The position numbers were made by a program, and so were the translations under genes. The notes beneath the pieces are model-generated. The model made no database searches and had not been told where the DNA came from. It saw nothing but the letters and a program-made list of their open reading frames with translations. A DNA stretch of 64,000 nt, taken from Scleromitrula shiraiana. Lineage: Eukaryota; Ascomycota; Leotiomycetes; Helotiales; Sclerotiniaceae. Within the stretch, counting starts at the first letter, position 1; every line of letters starts with the position of its first letter. Of the stretch, positions 1 to 13,856 are shown one piece after another. Where the stretch lies: positions 310,001-374,000 of the forward strand of contig JABELC010000007.1 in NCBI GenBank assembly GCA_028455995.1, given 5' to 3'.

Positions 1-1
1 A

Positions 2-392
2 AATATAGAGGGATGCTCCGTTTCCGAGTTTCCAGAGGACAAAAAGGAGTCAATCATAAAACTTTTCAAATCATTCAACGAGTACTATCCGGATTCCATC
101 TTAGAACATCGAGTAGGACTTTTCAAAAAACATTTGGATGAGACATATTTTGCATGGATTGGAGAATTTGGGGACGAAGACCCATATTATTACAGAATCC
201 ACAGCCCAGTAACATTTATGGAGCTCGATTTTCACTGCGGCAGTAAGTTATACATATCTTTCCAAATGGATCATTCTGATATATTAAATAGTCTTTTTGA
301 CAAATACAAGCCCAGCGAGATGTCACATTCATACGTGCAATCGTTTACCGAATAGAGGTGATTATGGGAGAGCATTACTAGAGCAATCTTAA
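2..392 (+). CDS. DUF3500-family protein, 3' end only
   Basis: The frame is open from base 2, and the gene's 5' part lies outside the window. Two exons are inferred: 2-242 and 292-392, joined across a 49-bp intron (GTAAGT donor at 243, TAG acceptor ending at 291). Unspliced, the frame runs to a stop at 355 and loses the conserved end. Spliced, it gives the family's C-terminal block: YYRIHSPV, then GIFLTNTSPARCHIHT, then a GDYGRALL-type ending and stop TAA at 390-392. The HxHT and DYG signatures are typical of DUF3500 proteins in fungi and bacteria. No biochemical function is established for the family. Family identity is recognised from memory of the motif pattern. Confidence 0.75.
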
Positions 393-3103
393 TATAGCAG
401 CTTAGAGGTTCGAATATCATCAATACCATTTATATTTCCAATTCAATGATAAGTTGCATAACCCTTTGATTTCATTTGGTGTATATGAGTATGCGCAATT
501 GTTCATACTTTCTTTGAATAATTAACCTCAGCATAATATTTCATCATCACTCAAATAGAAAAATAAAGATAATCTGCAAAGAGTTTTTCAAATTGTCTTT
601 ATAAACATTACTATTATGCATATCATCATAGGCTGACTCTGCTTATGATGTCGTCATGATCTAGGAACTGGTCACTAGTAGTCTAGTAGTCCAACGTACT
701 CCGCGATCTGATTCTTCAGTATATAACCTGAGCTATTGAAATTTTGAAAGTTTATACTATTCAAATGCAATTCTATATATTTTGATATTTGAATATCTAT
801 GCTGCATACAGTTATTCGAAAATCAATTAACTTCAATGTGTTTAAGTATCTGCATTTAATATGAATATTTGAACGATGTTAATGCAAAAATTATTTAAAC
901 ATTCAGTAATTCGGCACTGGACTGGCTACGACTAGCTCGATCTTTAGACATGATATCTTATCCAAATCTTGGAGCTAAATATCTTCCTATAGGATGAAGC
1001 CTTTGCTATTTGATCATCGGGTATACAGCACAATTCTCTTGAAACTAGTGGCTGAAGCAGAAGAATACTTCAGTAGGTTGAGTACATTTGTTCCAATCTT
1101 TGCTGGAGTAAGGTATTCACGTTTTGCAATCGATCATAAGATAAATATATAATGTGATACATTCCCAACGATCAATTGGAATATCTTTTCTCATTTCTGA
1201 ATACCTAAAACATTTGATGTAACTATTCCTTCCCTTACCTTCTTTGAAGCAGCTTCAATTATTCATATCAAAATATACACTTTCATCGTTACATATCTGA
1301 AGAAAAATCGACAGATTTGTTATCTAAATCACTTTAACTATATCTAAGGTGTAATAGGATTATTGTCTTGATATAATAATAACATTTTCTTGGATATCTC
1401 AGGGAAGATTGACAGGGCTCGTTCCTTAGTTGGTTACTGCTATAATGAGATTTGGTACTAGACTCTCAACTTCTGGCGTGGTGAAAGACAGTGTTGTTTA
1501 ATGCTTAAAAGCTTCTCTTATATGATTATTGGTTATATAAGGTATTTATTTCTCTGATTATCGTTCAGGACTTGGTGTAGATTTCTGAATGTTCAAGAGA
1601 TTTAATATCCTCGCTGGTAGTTCACTTAGTTTACTTTTTTTAAGCCTATGACCTCACTAGATCCAAAGATCCTCTAAATCTCCAAATAATTCAAAGTCTA
1701 GCACAATTCTCCTGTTGAGTTTTGGAGAAAGAATTGTGTTGTATATCTAATGACATATAGTATGTTTGAGTCTCGTCGTCGCTGGTTCACTTACTCTTCT
1801 TAGAAAAGCTTCTATGATCTTATCAATATTGTCACCAAGATATCATCCATACTACTTAAAACTAACCCACCCTTCTCTACCCATCAAATTATTCCCAATT
1901 GGTTGTTAGATGTGCAACACATTCGTTTTGCTAGTCTCGCTCAAAAATATGAATAACTTGGATTTCAGAAATGAGTTAGACAACTTTCTACATCCCACAT
2001 TATCATGATTGGTTACTATATTTAACCCATCTACCTTTCTCTAAGTACCGTACCAGACCATACTAATTACCCACCAGAAGCACAATACTCACACCCAATA
2101 CTCAAGTAATCCACATTAGATCCTAACTCCTCCCATTCAAATCCTCTGATCTAATATTCCTCTCCCCCCTTCTCCCAAAAGAACTTAGCGAGTACACCTA
2201 TACATACATCCCACCACTCATCCTACTTGTAAAATCAACTTATAACCATTCTATCTAACCCCCAATCTCAATCCAATCCAGCCATCATTAAGACCATCCA
2301 TTCATGCATTCTATTTCCCTCCCTCCCACACCTACCTACCTCCATACTCCCCACCCAATCCATCCATCCATCCATCCATCCATCCAATACAAAGTCCCAA
2401 ATCCTCTCAACACCCCCAACCTAAACCCCCCAACCAAATACACACTACCAAGCGACATACCACCCACCCACCCACCAAGCCATCATGAAAACATCTATCT
2501 CTTTCAAACCCCGAACGTTAATTTGTCGTTATTATTTCTTGTATATCTATCTATCTATCCATCTATGTTATAAATACGCTTTACTAGTATCTCTTTATTT
2601 ATTTATTTATTTATTTATTTATCTATTATCATAATTTTATTATTATGATTTACCACTAATACTCCATTCCACAACTCCAACTTGAATGATCCATCTCCGT
2701 AACCCATGCGCTAAAGATTATAGACTTGGATATGTCTACGGGTGGCAGTGAAACTTTAGATAATCATTAACTTGAAGTTCAGTTAACCACTAGCAAGGGG
2801 GATTTTTATAGTATGTTATATTAGTATATTTAGTATTGAGAAAAAAGGGAGAGAAAAGGAGAGGAGAGGAAAGGAGAGAAAAGAAGAGGAAAGGAGAGAA
2901 AAGAAGAATAAAAAAAGTATAGGAATAGGAATAAGAATAACTTTCTAAAAGCTGGATGAATAGCCTGTATAGGAATAGGAATAGGAATGATACTAAAGAG
3001 ATTGTATAGATAATAGATGAATAATAGATAAATAGATAGATAGATATAGATAAATAAATAAATAGCTAGTAATGAATAAACTTATATCATATACTACTAG
3101 TAG

Positions 3104-3135
<32 letters not shown>

Positions 3136-4410
3136 CCTCTCTAAATAAACACTCTGATATTATTAACGATATATCTATATCCACATCGACATCAATAAAA
3201 CAATCAATCAATCAATCAAACGAACAAAAAACAAATTTAAAGCAAAAGACACAAACAAAACAAAACAAAACAAAACAAAACAAAACAAAACAAAATAAAA
3301 GATAGATACTCTAGATATACAAGACTTTATAATTTATAATCCAACTATCTATCAAAACAAAACAAAACAAATCACAAATCACAATTCAAACCTCCCCATC
3401 CCCCCCTCTCATCCCCAACCCCCCCATCCTCTAAACCCCCCCAATCCACCCATCAAGACTCGGTAAATATCATCCATTACATACATACACACATACATAC
3501 ATACATACATACACACATACATACATACATACATACATACACACATACCAACCAACCAACCAAACCAACCAACCAGCTATTATGCCCTCCCCTCCTCTTC
3601 CCCCTCCTCGCTTCTCTCCTCTCCCCTCTCCTCCATTCCCTCCAGTAACGACAACACAGCACAGTAACGACAACAACACAGTAACAACAACGACTAAAAC
3701 CAATGTATCAATGTATCAATGTATCAGGACATCAATATATCGTATAAATCGGTATCAGGTAAAATGAAATACAAGAGAGGGAGAGATAGAAATTCGTTAT
3801 TTATGTTGAAATGAAATGAGATAAAATGAAATAAAGTAAAAGAAAATAGACAAATAAGAAAAAGAAGTAAAAAAGAAAAGAAAAGAAAAGAAAGGAAAAG
3901 AATAGGGAAAATATAATCAAACAGATGCTTTAATATATTGGTTTTCCTGATTTCTGATGAGATGATTCTTTAATGTATATTGTATTATATTATATCATAT
4001 AATAAAATATAATAAATAGAATATTCCTCTCACCATTTCACACTTTCACACTTTCACACGCACGCTCGCTACTTCGCAACCGATATCCAATTTGAGATCG
4101 GTGATGCCCCTGCCATTACTATATAAGTTTCCACCCATCATGCGCTCCATATTCGGGTATGTATGTAGTATGTAGTATGTAGTATGTAAGATAAGGAATC
4201 AAATATAGGAATATCAATCAATTAATCAATCAATCAGTCAGTCGATCATGTCTCCAACTCTCCATCTTTGCATACATCCCAGTTCATCCATCAATTATTC
4301 AAAGTAGGTATAGGTATCTCATAGTAATAAACTCCTCGCGCGCAGATTAAACGAAATTGATATATCATCTCCAATGTATGTCCATGATATTTGTTATCTC
4401 CCTCTCACAT
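393..4410. other. Intergenic, AT-rich, microsatellite-dense
   Basis: I see no supportable gene here. The first 1.9 kb is AT-rich single-copy-looking DNA with stop codons in all frames. From about 2290 it becomes simple-sequence DNA: CATC repeats (about 2363-2390), TTTA repeats (about 2593-2626), TA repeats (about 3103-3131), AAAAC-type repeats (about 3256-3297), and CATA tracts (about 3479-3545). Short open frames in this part are translations of these repeats. Confidence 0.7.
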
Positions 4411-5629
4411 TTAAGCGGTAGGAGCAGCGACAGGAGCCTCAGTCTTGGTGGCTTCGATCTTTGGGGCTTCGTGTGCGACTAATGGGGGATAAAGTTAGTG
4501 ATCAATTTACTAAATAACCAACACACAAAGCAGAAAAGGGAACGGATAAGAATAAGGTTAAGGGGAAAGCCTAAGATATGGATAAGGGGATAAATAGATA
4601 AAAACAAAATAACTAACCTGGTTCAGTAGTAGCAGGCTCAGCGGCAGCTGGGGCAGGAGTAGTAGTTACATCTACAGGAGCTTGTTCTGTAGCAGTTGTA
4701 GCTGGAGCTTCAGTGGTGATTGGTTGAGCTTCTGCTATTTTTTTTGTTAGTATAGTTTCATTACTTTCTTCTCTTCCCCCATTTCCACCTTTTTCTCTTC
4801 TCCTATCTTCTCCTATCTTCCCCCATCCTTCCTTTCATTTATCCCAAAGATTCGAAAATAAATAAAATATAACATACCCTCAGCAGCAGGAGCACCCTCA
4901 GTACCAGTAGCAGCTACTTCCTCAGTCTTAGTAGCATCTGTAGCCTCTGCAGCGGGAGCAGCTGGTTTTTCCCCCTTCTTGCTCTTTTTACCCTTCAAAA
5001 GAGACTTGAGCTTGTTTTTGATGGTTGCGAATGCGTTTGGTGCTATTTTGTAGAAATATTTGGTTAGTTTCTTGGGTTCTTTTAATGATGGTTTTGTGGT
5101 TAAGGGTAAAGATAGATAAAGTCATAGATGAAGATACAAATGCGCTATACATGCAGGAGAGAATAGAATAGAAAATAAATACCCATTTTGAAGAGAAGAT
5201 GAAGATGAAGATGAAGAAAAGATGATATGATATGATTTCGATATTAAAAAAACTTGTATATGTATGTACTGAAAATCTTTCTTTTGTAGATGAAAGATAA
5301 AAGTAAAATACAATAGGAAATACAATACAATATAATGCAATACAATACAATGAAATGATAATAAATCAAATGTTTTCAAAAGAGTGTATAGAAGTGAAGA
5401 AGTTGAAGAAGAGAATGAGAATGAGAATGAGAATGAGAATGAGAAGAAGAAGAAGAAGAAGAAGAAGGAGAAGAAGGAGAAGAAGAAGAAGAATCAAAGA
5501 AGAATCAAAACACAAGAAATATTACATTAAATCCACCGATCGGATCGGCAGTCATTCAATAGAAATATTGTATATAAAAAGAATATGATATTTGAATAGG
5601 AAATTAAAAGACTTACGAACTCCTGGCAT
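4411..5629 (-). CDS. Small Ala/Thr/Glu-rich basic-headed protein, unrecognised
   Basis: Four exons on the minus strand: 5617-5629, 4878-5042, 4618-4734 and 4411-4478, totalling 363 nt (120 residues). All junctions have GT/AG signals and the phases agree. The protein begins MPGV, followed by a lysine-rich segment (KNKLKSLLKGKKSKKGEK, about residues 14-31). The rest is an Ala/Thr/Glu/Pro-rich, probably disordered tail with repeated EAPA/TTEA-like words. The first intron (5043-5616, 574 bp) is very long for a filamentous fungus and holds a purine GAATGA/GAA microsatellite. There is no domain, signal peptide or membrane segment. I do not recognise a family. The many consistent splice sites support a real gene; function is unknown. 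Confidence 0.6.
5413..5497 (+). repeat. Purine (GAATGA/GAA)n microsatellite in intron
   Basis: GAGAAT units grade into a GAA/GAAG tract inside the 574-bp first intron of the small minus-strand gene. On the transcribed RNA it is a long pyrimidine (TTC) tract. Confidence 0.8.
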
Positions 5630-7768
5630 TTTAAATATATTGGATCTTGATATTTTTGATAAGATGGATGAGATGTGGATTCTGATGGATCTTTTTTTTT
5701 TTTTTTTCCAAGGTTATTTGATTTGACTTTGAGTTTGATTTTGATTTTGATTTTGATTATTTATTATGTTTTGGTATATTTATCGATGGATAGTATTGAT
5801 GGATTAGATGGGATATATGAGAAGAGAAGATGAATTTGATATGTATTGTATTATATTAGGATTATTTGATGAATAAATAATTATGTATGTATTATTGTTA
5901 TTGTTGTTGTTGTTGTTTGTTAGTAAATATATTATGTTATGTTATGTTATGTTATGTTATGTTATGTTATGTTATGTTATGTTTTCTTATATTAAGGAGT
6001 AATTAATAAGTAGGTTAAGTAACTAATAATTAAGTAATAAGTAAGTTAAAAAAAAAAGAAGAGTGGAAGGAGAAGAATGGAAGAGAAGAATGATAGAAGA
6101 GGAGCTTTGATATTTTTTGAGCAGGGGGAAGAAATAAAAATAAGAAGCTCTAACCATAACTGTATCCTTTGAGAAGAGATAAGATGAATAAACCTAGGTT
6201 CTACAATAAACTAAACCACATGGATTATATGAACATTTTCTTTATATGTTTCAAATATCGAATTAATTTAATTATATTTATTATTACTTATTTATTATTA
6301 ACTTATGATTGAATTTATTGACTTCTTGGACGTTTTGATGAGGGTCTTGGGGTCGAATATCTCTATACTGTATATACAATATCATATTCTAGCTATCTAT
6401 AAATATCCTAAATATCCTAAATGCTACTGCGGCAATCAAATGAGAGTTACACTACTGTACCGGTATACTGTATTATTTAATCGCTGGCTACCTACCTACT
6501 CCTACTACTACTACTACTACTACTCCATAACTCATCCACGAGCGAGCGTCCAGCGCAAACGATAGAATGATACTCTACCTGACAATACGCAGTACGTAAG
6601 CAAGTAAAATACTAGTATATCCTCAAACCTCATTTCCAAGCACCAGACGGAACCCAACCTTGCCAAGATTAAACCAAGATTAAATCAAGATTAAACCCAG
6701 ATTAAATGCTCTTAAACCGAAACATAAATCACCGACGAGACCCATCAATAGCGTATAGTTAGTTAGTTCATCAAGCGCAATTTCAATAAACTATAATATA
6801 TCGTTTCGGATATTACATGCTTAGGTCTAGCTTCTATGGTACGTATTGGATTGTGCTACCGTATGTATATGTATACTATACAAAACCATACCGATCTATA
6901 CAATATCATACAATACTATCCATAATCTTTTTAAAAACAATCATACTTAATAATAAATATTACTTACACGCGATGCATTCCCAACACAACGAACCAATAT
7001 CGAATTATCCCTCCCTCCCTCCTCATCCCTCTCCCTATCCCCTATCCCACCAACACCCATCCATCCATCCATACCAATTGCAATATCACCATCTCCCTCT
7101 ATCAAAACCTTCCCAAACATCACACATCAAACATCACATATCAAACATCAAACCAATTCAAATCCAAATCCAAATCCAAATCCAACCCAATATAATAAAA
7201 TAAAATAAAATCTTTCAACTCAGATATCATATCAAATCATACCCACCCTCTACCAAACCCACCCTCCACCAAACCCACCCTCCACCAAACCCATCACTAC
7301 CAAATAAAGCCATAAAACCAGCCATATATAAACCCAAGAACTCATACACCGAACGAACGAGCGCACCCACCAGACAAGACCTATCATCATCATTATTACT
7401 ATTACTATTAATATCAATAAATCCCAAGCTTCTCACTCCATAAATAAACAGTTGTTTTGGGGATATTGTTACGTTTATTAAGTTATTTATTTATTTATTG
7501 ATTACTTGATTGGTTTTACTACTAGTAGTCATAATTATATCATTATATAAATATATAATTATATAATTATAATTTATTCTCAATTTAGAAATACTAGTAT
7601 GTATGTATGTATGTATATAAATAAACTCAGTACCTATAGTACCTGTGAATTAAATTACCCCTTTTCTATATTTCTATATTTGTATATTTCTATTCTAATT
7701 AGTGATATAATTTTATAATTTTATAATTCTATTAATATATGTATCTATTAATATATCTATGTATCGAT
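5630..7768. other. Intergenic with ATGTT microsatellite
   Basis: No gene is supported. It contains the promoter side of the small minus-strand gene, a run of about ten ATGTT units at 5933-5984, TAC/ACT repeats near 6500, CATC and AATCC tracts near 7050-7190, and TTTA/TATG repeats near 7480-7615. Open frames here are repeat translations. Confidence 0.65.
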
Positions 7769-9507
7769 TTATCTCGCCCACGGTGCACGTGTTTGTGCTT
7801 CCATTTCATTTGGTCTTGCCTGTGATGCTTGTGATGTCTGCGATGCTTGTGATTGTCGTGATGTTGACGTACTATTCGTCCATGGTGCCCTCGTCGGTGG
7901 CATCATTGAATTCGCACTCGCACTCGCACTCGCATTTCCATTTCCCCCTGAAGAACTACCGCTCGCCCAAGGAGCCGCCGTCATCGGAACCCCCATCCCC
8001 ATCCCCGCGCCCGACTCCCCCCTCGATTGATTCGCCCACGGCGCACTAGTAGCCGGTATTCCCTGCGCCGGCATCGTGGTCAAAGAATTTGCCCAAGGAG
8101 CTCTCGTACCTTCCTGTGGAGGGGGCCGAGAAGTAGGAGCTCCTCCTGAACCCGTCGGTTGGTTGGCCGTATGAACTGTTTGAGAAGCGGGTGTTGCATG
8201 GGGGTCTTGATCCCAGGTGAAGAGGGATCCGAAGGGGAAGTGTTGGACGACGGGGAATTTGGAGAGGACTTCTGCGTGGTACATTTTTATCATTCCCTGG
8301 GCGGTTTGTTAGTTGTGTTTCGCGGGTAGGAAATATTGAGATAGAAGAGGGGATAAGGGGAAATAATGATTGATGGAAATACTAACTTTATTAATCTTTC
8401 CCCATCCAGATCTTACACCTGAAATATCGAATAAGATAGGACTGTGTTCCCAAAACGGACCAGTTTTAACATCATTAATGAATCCGATTGCTGAGAAATA
8501 CATATTATCTTTTCTTTCTCTATCAACTACCATTTTCTTAGCAACATCTCCTGTGTTAGGAGAGTCTTCTAAGGATCCTTCAACTGGCATTGCTTCATCA
8601 TCTGTAATTGCTGGACAATATTGTGATGAGCCGAAAATATATGGTAGGAATGAATGATCATCTAATCCCCATACACCATGTGAACCAGCTGGTTCCAACG
8701 TATAGGTGAGAATAAGTCGACGGATAACACGCAGGTAGCTAAACATATTTAGTATATCCTTCAATCAAATCCCACCCAATACAAATAAAAGATATAAAAG
8801 ATATAAAAAGCAAAAACCTACGGTTCAATAACCCCCATAACAATACTCCTCTCCAAATCCCCTCCTATAACATGAACCTTAGTAAACCCCCCCAACTTCC
8901 AAATGCCCCCCAAGAAAGCCAAAAAGCTCAACTCATGACCCGTCCCATAATCCAAACGTTGAGCACTCCCAAATCCCCCCAATAAATAAGCTTTCAATTC
9001 ATCCACCGCAGAAACCCCCTCATCATGCGTTCTCCCAAATCCAAGTACATCATCCGGTAAATATTCCCTCAGTAATTCATCAACCCTCTCCTCTAACACC
9101 TCATACCATTTTCTAAAACTCACATTCCCGAATCTTCTCGGTCCGGTATCAGGAGGTACTTCCTCAATAATTTCATCAATTTTCCCCAATAAATCATGGA
9201 GTTTTTGAACTGGGCTTGATAGGTTTAAGGGAGTATTTAAGGACCATTGTTTTATTTGTCCTGAAGTAGAGTCTTTTCGTGGGCACATGGATATGTTTAG
9301 TTGCATGACGAATATACCGATATCGATGTAGGCTTTTGAGGTGAGGAATTGTGATACATCTTTACCTTCATGGATTCTTTTGGTTGGCTTGATGAATTTA
9401 TGGGGGTGGGTGGGTGAGAGAATTGGAAGACTTCTTGTTAGGGTTGGGGAGTTTGATGTAGATGTTGGTTGTGAGGATGATGATGATGATGATGATAATG
9501 ATGACAT
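7769..9507 (-). CDS. rrd1: Serine/threonine phosphatase 2A activator 1 (PTPA, peptidyl-prolyl isomerase)
   Basis: Three exons: 8822-9507, 8387-8738 and 7769-8296 (1566 nt, 521 residues). Introns of 83 and 90 bp have GTAGGT/TTTAG and GTTAGT/CCCAG ends. The PTPA fold spans roughly residues 40-370 and shows the family hallmarks EPAGSHGVWGLDDH and the segment GPFWEHSPILFDISGV. The family activates PP2A-type phosphatases and has prolyl isomerase activity, acting in cytoplasm and nucleus. The N-terminus has a Ser run encoded by a TCA microsatellite. Beyond the usual end of the domain there is a low-complexity tail of about 150 residues with five APW motifs (APWANS, APWANQ, APWASG, APWTNS, APWAR at the very end). 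The start is the first ATG of the open frame, just before the Ser run. Family assignment is firm; the role of the tail is unknown. Confidence 0.93.
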
Positions 9508-10461
9508 TATGAGGTTGGTTATCGTTGATGGATCTGATAAAGTTGATGACTCAAGACCCTTTTCTCATCATTTAACCTTTTACTTTCCGTCTTAACCTTT
9601 TTGGTGATGGTGCTGATGCTGACGATGATGCTGTTTGTTGGTGGGGTGAAGGATTGATGGGAAAATACACCATGTGGTAAGGCGGGGTAGCTTTTTGGAT
9701 CCTTGCTTACTTAGCAATTTATCTACTTTAACTAAGAGACACGTTTTAGCGCGTTGCTTGACGCGTTGATTGACGCGTTTTGTCAAACACTATCAAAGAA
9801 AAATATATTCTTTTAATCGTTTAAATTTACCCAATTTTTGATGGAAGATACAGTAGAAGGTTTCTCCATATATCATGGTCAATAATCGGAGTGTATCGCT
9901 CTGGAATATTCGATTTGGTTCTATTCGAAGCAATATCAGTGGTTATCGCTGCCTGAGCAATAATCTTCTTTCATCCATCCCCTCAACCCGCCCAACACCC
10001 AACTAAATTTTACCCCTCATCTATTTTGTTAGAAATTCCCTAGATAGTAATCATCTATTGATCAACCATTGCAATCTTTAAATCCTCTATCGCCTAATCA
10101 ATAACTATCTATCAACCATCAAATTCCATAAACCGCTCAATCAGACTATTGCTCTTCCCGTACCTTTACCATTTAAACAATAACTATTAACCAGCCATTT
10201 GCTCTTGCCATTAACGATTGTTGTTCAACCACTGAGCACTTCTTCAGCCATCAATCGAATACTATCTAAGCACCAACTACCTATCAGTCATTCTCCTCAA
10301 CCTCTCCTTCTACCTTTACCCTAACCTTAACCTTAACCTCAACTCTCAACCACCCTCACCCTCAGTTTTCACAGTGACGAGGAGAATTTTCCAATCTTTC
10401 ATCTCTCTCTCAAATACTAACCTCGTCCATCAAACTCGATTCCATCACTATAATCTTCAAG
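9508..10461. other. Divergent promoter region between rrd1 and the next gene
   Basis: The region between two divergently transcribed genes. It is C/T-rich toward the plus-strand gene, with degenerate ATCAACCAT-like words and a CCTTAACC cluster near 10318-10345. No additional gene is supported; a short minus-strand open frame at 9592-9786 has no recognisable features. Confidence 0.6.
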
Positions 10462-12505
10462 ATGGGTCCCAAAGGAAAACGAACTGGTAAGTGTTAAATC
10501 ACCTTTGGTATTTTAAGAAAGTTTCCAAATTGCTGACATTATGCTTTCTGTAGCTTCCCCAGAAGTATCAGACGAGGGCGCTACTCACTTTTTACAAGCT
10601 ATACAAGCAACAAAACGTGCTCGACAATCAACGCAGACGATACAAAAAACTCGATCAAAAGCTACGGAAGAGGTTGCAAGATTGGCACGAAGTGTTCAAC
10701 CACTCACGGCTCCAAGGAGTCTTGAAGATAACTCCCAAGGACCTGCGGATATGTCCTCGCCTTTTAAGCGACCTAGAGTGACCGTTGGTCCGTTGTCTAG
10801 ACCAAAACGTACGGCCGATGTTTATGACTTCCCAGTCTCAGAGGGGGAACCTACCGCTTCTCCTTTAAAACGAAAGAAGACGAATCATATTTCTGCTGCT
10901 GAAGTTGCTCCATCTAGCAGTCAGGAGCCAGTCATTTTGAGAAAACGTCCAAGTAAATCGAATAAAGCACCTGCTACCACTCCCACTCTCAGACATACCA
11001 TCAAACCCGCAGAACCTGTGGAAAGTCTAGAAGAAGAATCGGCTGATGAACTTCCTCTTCCATCTAAAATTATTATTCCTGCTCCGAAAGATCGACAAAG
11101 ATGGAATGTTCAAATAGAGCAAGAAGACGAGGATGAGGGCGTCACTAATATTCTCATGGATCCAAGTCCTAAGAAGCCGACGTTACCTCACAAAAATCGT
11201 AAAGAATATCGCCCAGTACCGCGGAGTACGCTAGGTAATCGTACTGATGAACCAAGCTCTTCGAAGCGACAAACAAACCTTGAAAAAGATCAGGGTCAAG
11301 TGGGAACCGAGGATAAGAGAAGAAAAGATGAAGTTGAGAATGAAGGTACAGACGTTGATGAAGATGATGAGGACCAGCCTGAAACATTTGGTCCTTGGGA
11401 AGACATCATGTCCTTCTCGTCTTTTGGTAGAATGGAAAAAAATTTAACGCATCTAGGCTGCACGAAAGTTGGAGAAAGATGGAATTCTGTCAACGAGCAC
11501 CTCGTCGTGAAATCAACCTTTGGTGTCAAGATGGAAGCAGGACTCAAACAACTTCTTCTGGCGTATCGGGATCTTCGAAGAGCCATTGTTAATAAGGAGG
11601 AAGAAGCCAAGGAGGATATATGGAAAATTGTGGATAAAAGGATCGAAGCCTTACAAGATATGGTTCGTGATGCGTTACCACCTTTGGTCGAGCGATCCTA
11701 TCGGGCAGTCATGAAGAGAAGGGTGCTAATGCAGGACTTGTATTTCTGTATTGTTCCACGATTTATGCATTTGTTAAAACGAGCTTTTCAAGCCCATGCA
11801 ATGCTCAAGGTCCTTACTTTTGACATGCTAGAAGAGATGGTCGATATCACGAGTTGCTTTATCAGCCTCATTCAAAAGATTTTAAGGGAAGAACAAATTT
11901 TCCAGTTCCAAGGTTCCGGACAGACGAAAAAGCCATTAAAAAGCATACATGCATATCTAAACGACTTGGTAAAACGATGCGAGGGTGATTTAAGAGCTAT
12001 GCAATTAACCAGAGATAGAAATGACCAAGCCGCTAGAGCTAAGGCCATGCAACAAGAATGGAGCAGGAAGTGGGCCGAGAGACAGAAGGCTAGAAAGGCC
12101 AACTCACTGCGAAAACAAAGAGAAGACCGCAAACATAACCAGGAAGTCGATAGGCAGCGCGATCCCTTCGAACGATACCTTGCTGAGCAATTCACCCGAC
12201 AAATAGTAGAAAGACAACAGAAAGCACAGGCGACCTACCGATCTATGTCCTCTCAACATTCTATCCGACGTCGAACTTCTACTCCGAGAGATTCTTTTAG
12301 CGGGGTAAGGGATCGTGATCGTGGTCGTGAAGTTAGTTATGATTTGGATGATCCGTTTGATGAGCGTTATAGATCGGATAGAATTCCGCAATCTTCGTTA
12401 CGACGTCCTGAGCTTTCTCCATCTCCATCTCCATCTCCATCTGCATCTCCATCACCGTCGCCGCCACGCGAATCCATCATGAGACGATTTCATTCCTCTG
12501 AGTGA
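10462..12505 (+). CDS. Unrecognised, probably nuclear, charged protein
   Basis: Two exons: 10462-10486 (MGPKGKRT) and 10554-12505, joined across a 67-bp intron with GTAAGT donor and TGTAG acceptor; 658 residues. The N-terminal half is disordered and carries basic nuclear-localisation-like clusters (SPFKRPR, SPLKRKK). An acidic stretch (about residues 275-290) precedes a conserved-looking helical region (about 290-490) with PWEDIMSF and VPRFMHLLKRAF. Then comes a very basic, probably helical segment rich in Arg/Lys/Gln (about 505-590), followed by a Ser-Pro repeat tail near 635-650. I do not recognise a family. Its composition suggests a nucleic-acid or chromatin-associated protein, but that is inference. 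The ATG in exon 1 is preferred because the downstream ATG lies inside the intron. Confidence 0.7.
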
Positions 12506-13856
12506 TAGAGTGTGAATGGTATATATAATAGATATTATATTATATTGTAGAGGGAAGTAGGGAAAGGGAGAAGGAAAAGGAGAAGAGAGAATGGAGATGG
12601 TGTTAGAGTAGGTTGGTATGTTGTTATATCATGCTTAGGTAATACTTAGACGGTTTTTATATCTGCAGGTTTAAGGGGGTGGATGGGTAGATGGATAGAT
12701 GGGAGATGGGGAGATGGGTTTTACTGAGATATGTATATGTGATTATGGTACTGGGAGGAAGGATTATATGAATGGATAAATGAGTAGGGAGATGGATGGA
12801 TGGATGGATGGATGAGATATCTTCTTTGATGGTTATTTAAGTCTTGTTGAAGGAACTTGAAGGAAAGGAAAGGAAAGGAAAGGAAAGGAAAGGAAATGAA
12901 AGGAAATCAAATGAAATCAAATGAAATACAATGAATGGTTTTGGATGTAGATGCAGATATAGATATAGATGTAGATGTTGTGATGTGATGTTATGTGATG
13001 GGATGGGAGAGGTATGGTATGGTATGGTATGGTATGAAGGTATTTTATATATATATATATATATTTGTGTATGTGTATATTTGTACTATAATACAACATA
13101 CTATACCATAACATAACATAACATAATATAACAAAAAAGCAAATACACGCAAATACAAGATACATACTACATACATACATACATACATCATACGGCTAAA
13201 CACTTCCTTACCATAACAAAAACCCCAGATCATTAAACAGACCATGAAACAGAACAACAATAAAATTAAAAGTTAAAATCAAAGAAAAAATAAATCTATT
13301 AAAAAGATTCAAGTTATATGTATATCTCTCTCTCTATCTCTATCTCTATCTATCTACTAGTAGACCCAGCTAGTTAGGATATTACATAACACGCATATAA
13401 CACGCATATAAAACGCATGTATATAACATATATAAAAAGATACAAAAGATATATTAACAACTCGCCAATAAATGTATATATATTTATTATATCGATCGAT
13501 TATGAGGTTCTAAATTAAATTAAATTAAATTAGATAGATCTGGAGTTTATCATATCATATCATAACACATCATATCATCATATCATAACACATCATAGCG
13601 CAAAAACCCCATTACTTACTTACTTACTTACTTATTTAAATAATCAGATTCGAAAAGATATTCAGATTCAAGATTCAAGATTCAAAAATGATAGTCGAGA
13701 TCGATCGATCGATAGATGGATGGATGGATGGATAGTTGGAATCGCGATCGCTAATCTAATGTAATCCGATGTAATGGAATGACTAGGTTGGGGGGGCGTA
13801 TCTGGTATTGATTGGCGTTGTGTGTGCGCATGAGTCGTTGGGTTGGGCTGGTTTAT

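Noticed and set aside
400..420. B-box-like GGTTCGAAT
   Set aside because: No A-box or acceptor stem at the right distance; lies just after the DUF3500 stop.
1690..1745. Imperfect hairpin CACAATTCTCC..GGAGAAAGAATTGTG
   Set aside because: Short, imperfect and isolated; not enough for a terminator or element call.
9341..9595. 84-codon plus-strand frame antisense to rrd1
   Set aside because: Asp run is the complement of the Ser-coding microsatellite in rrd1.
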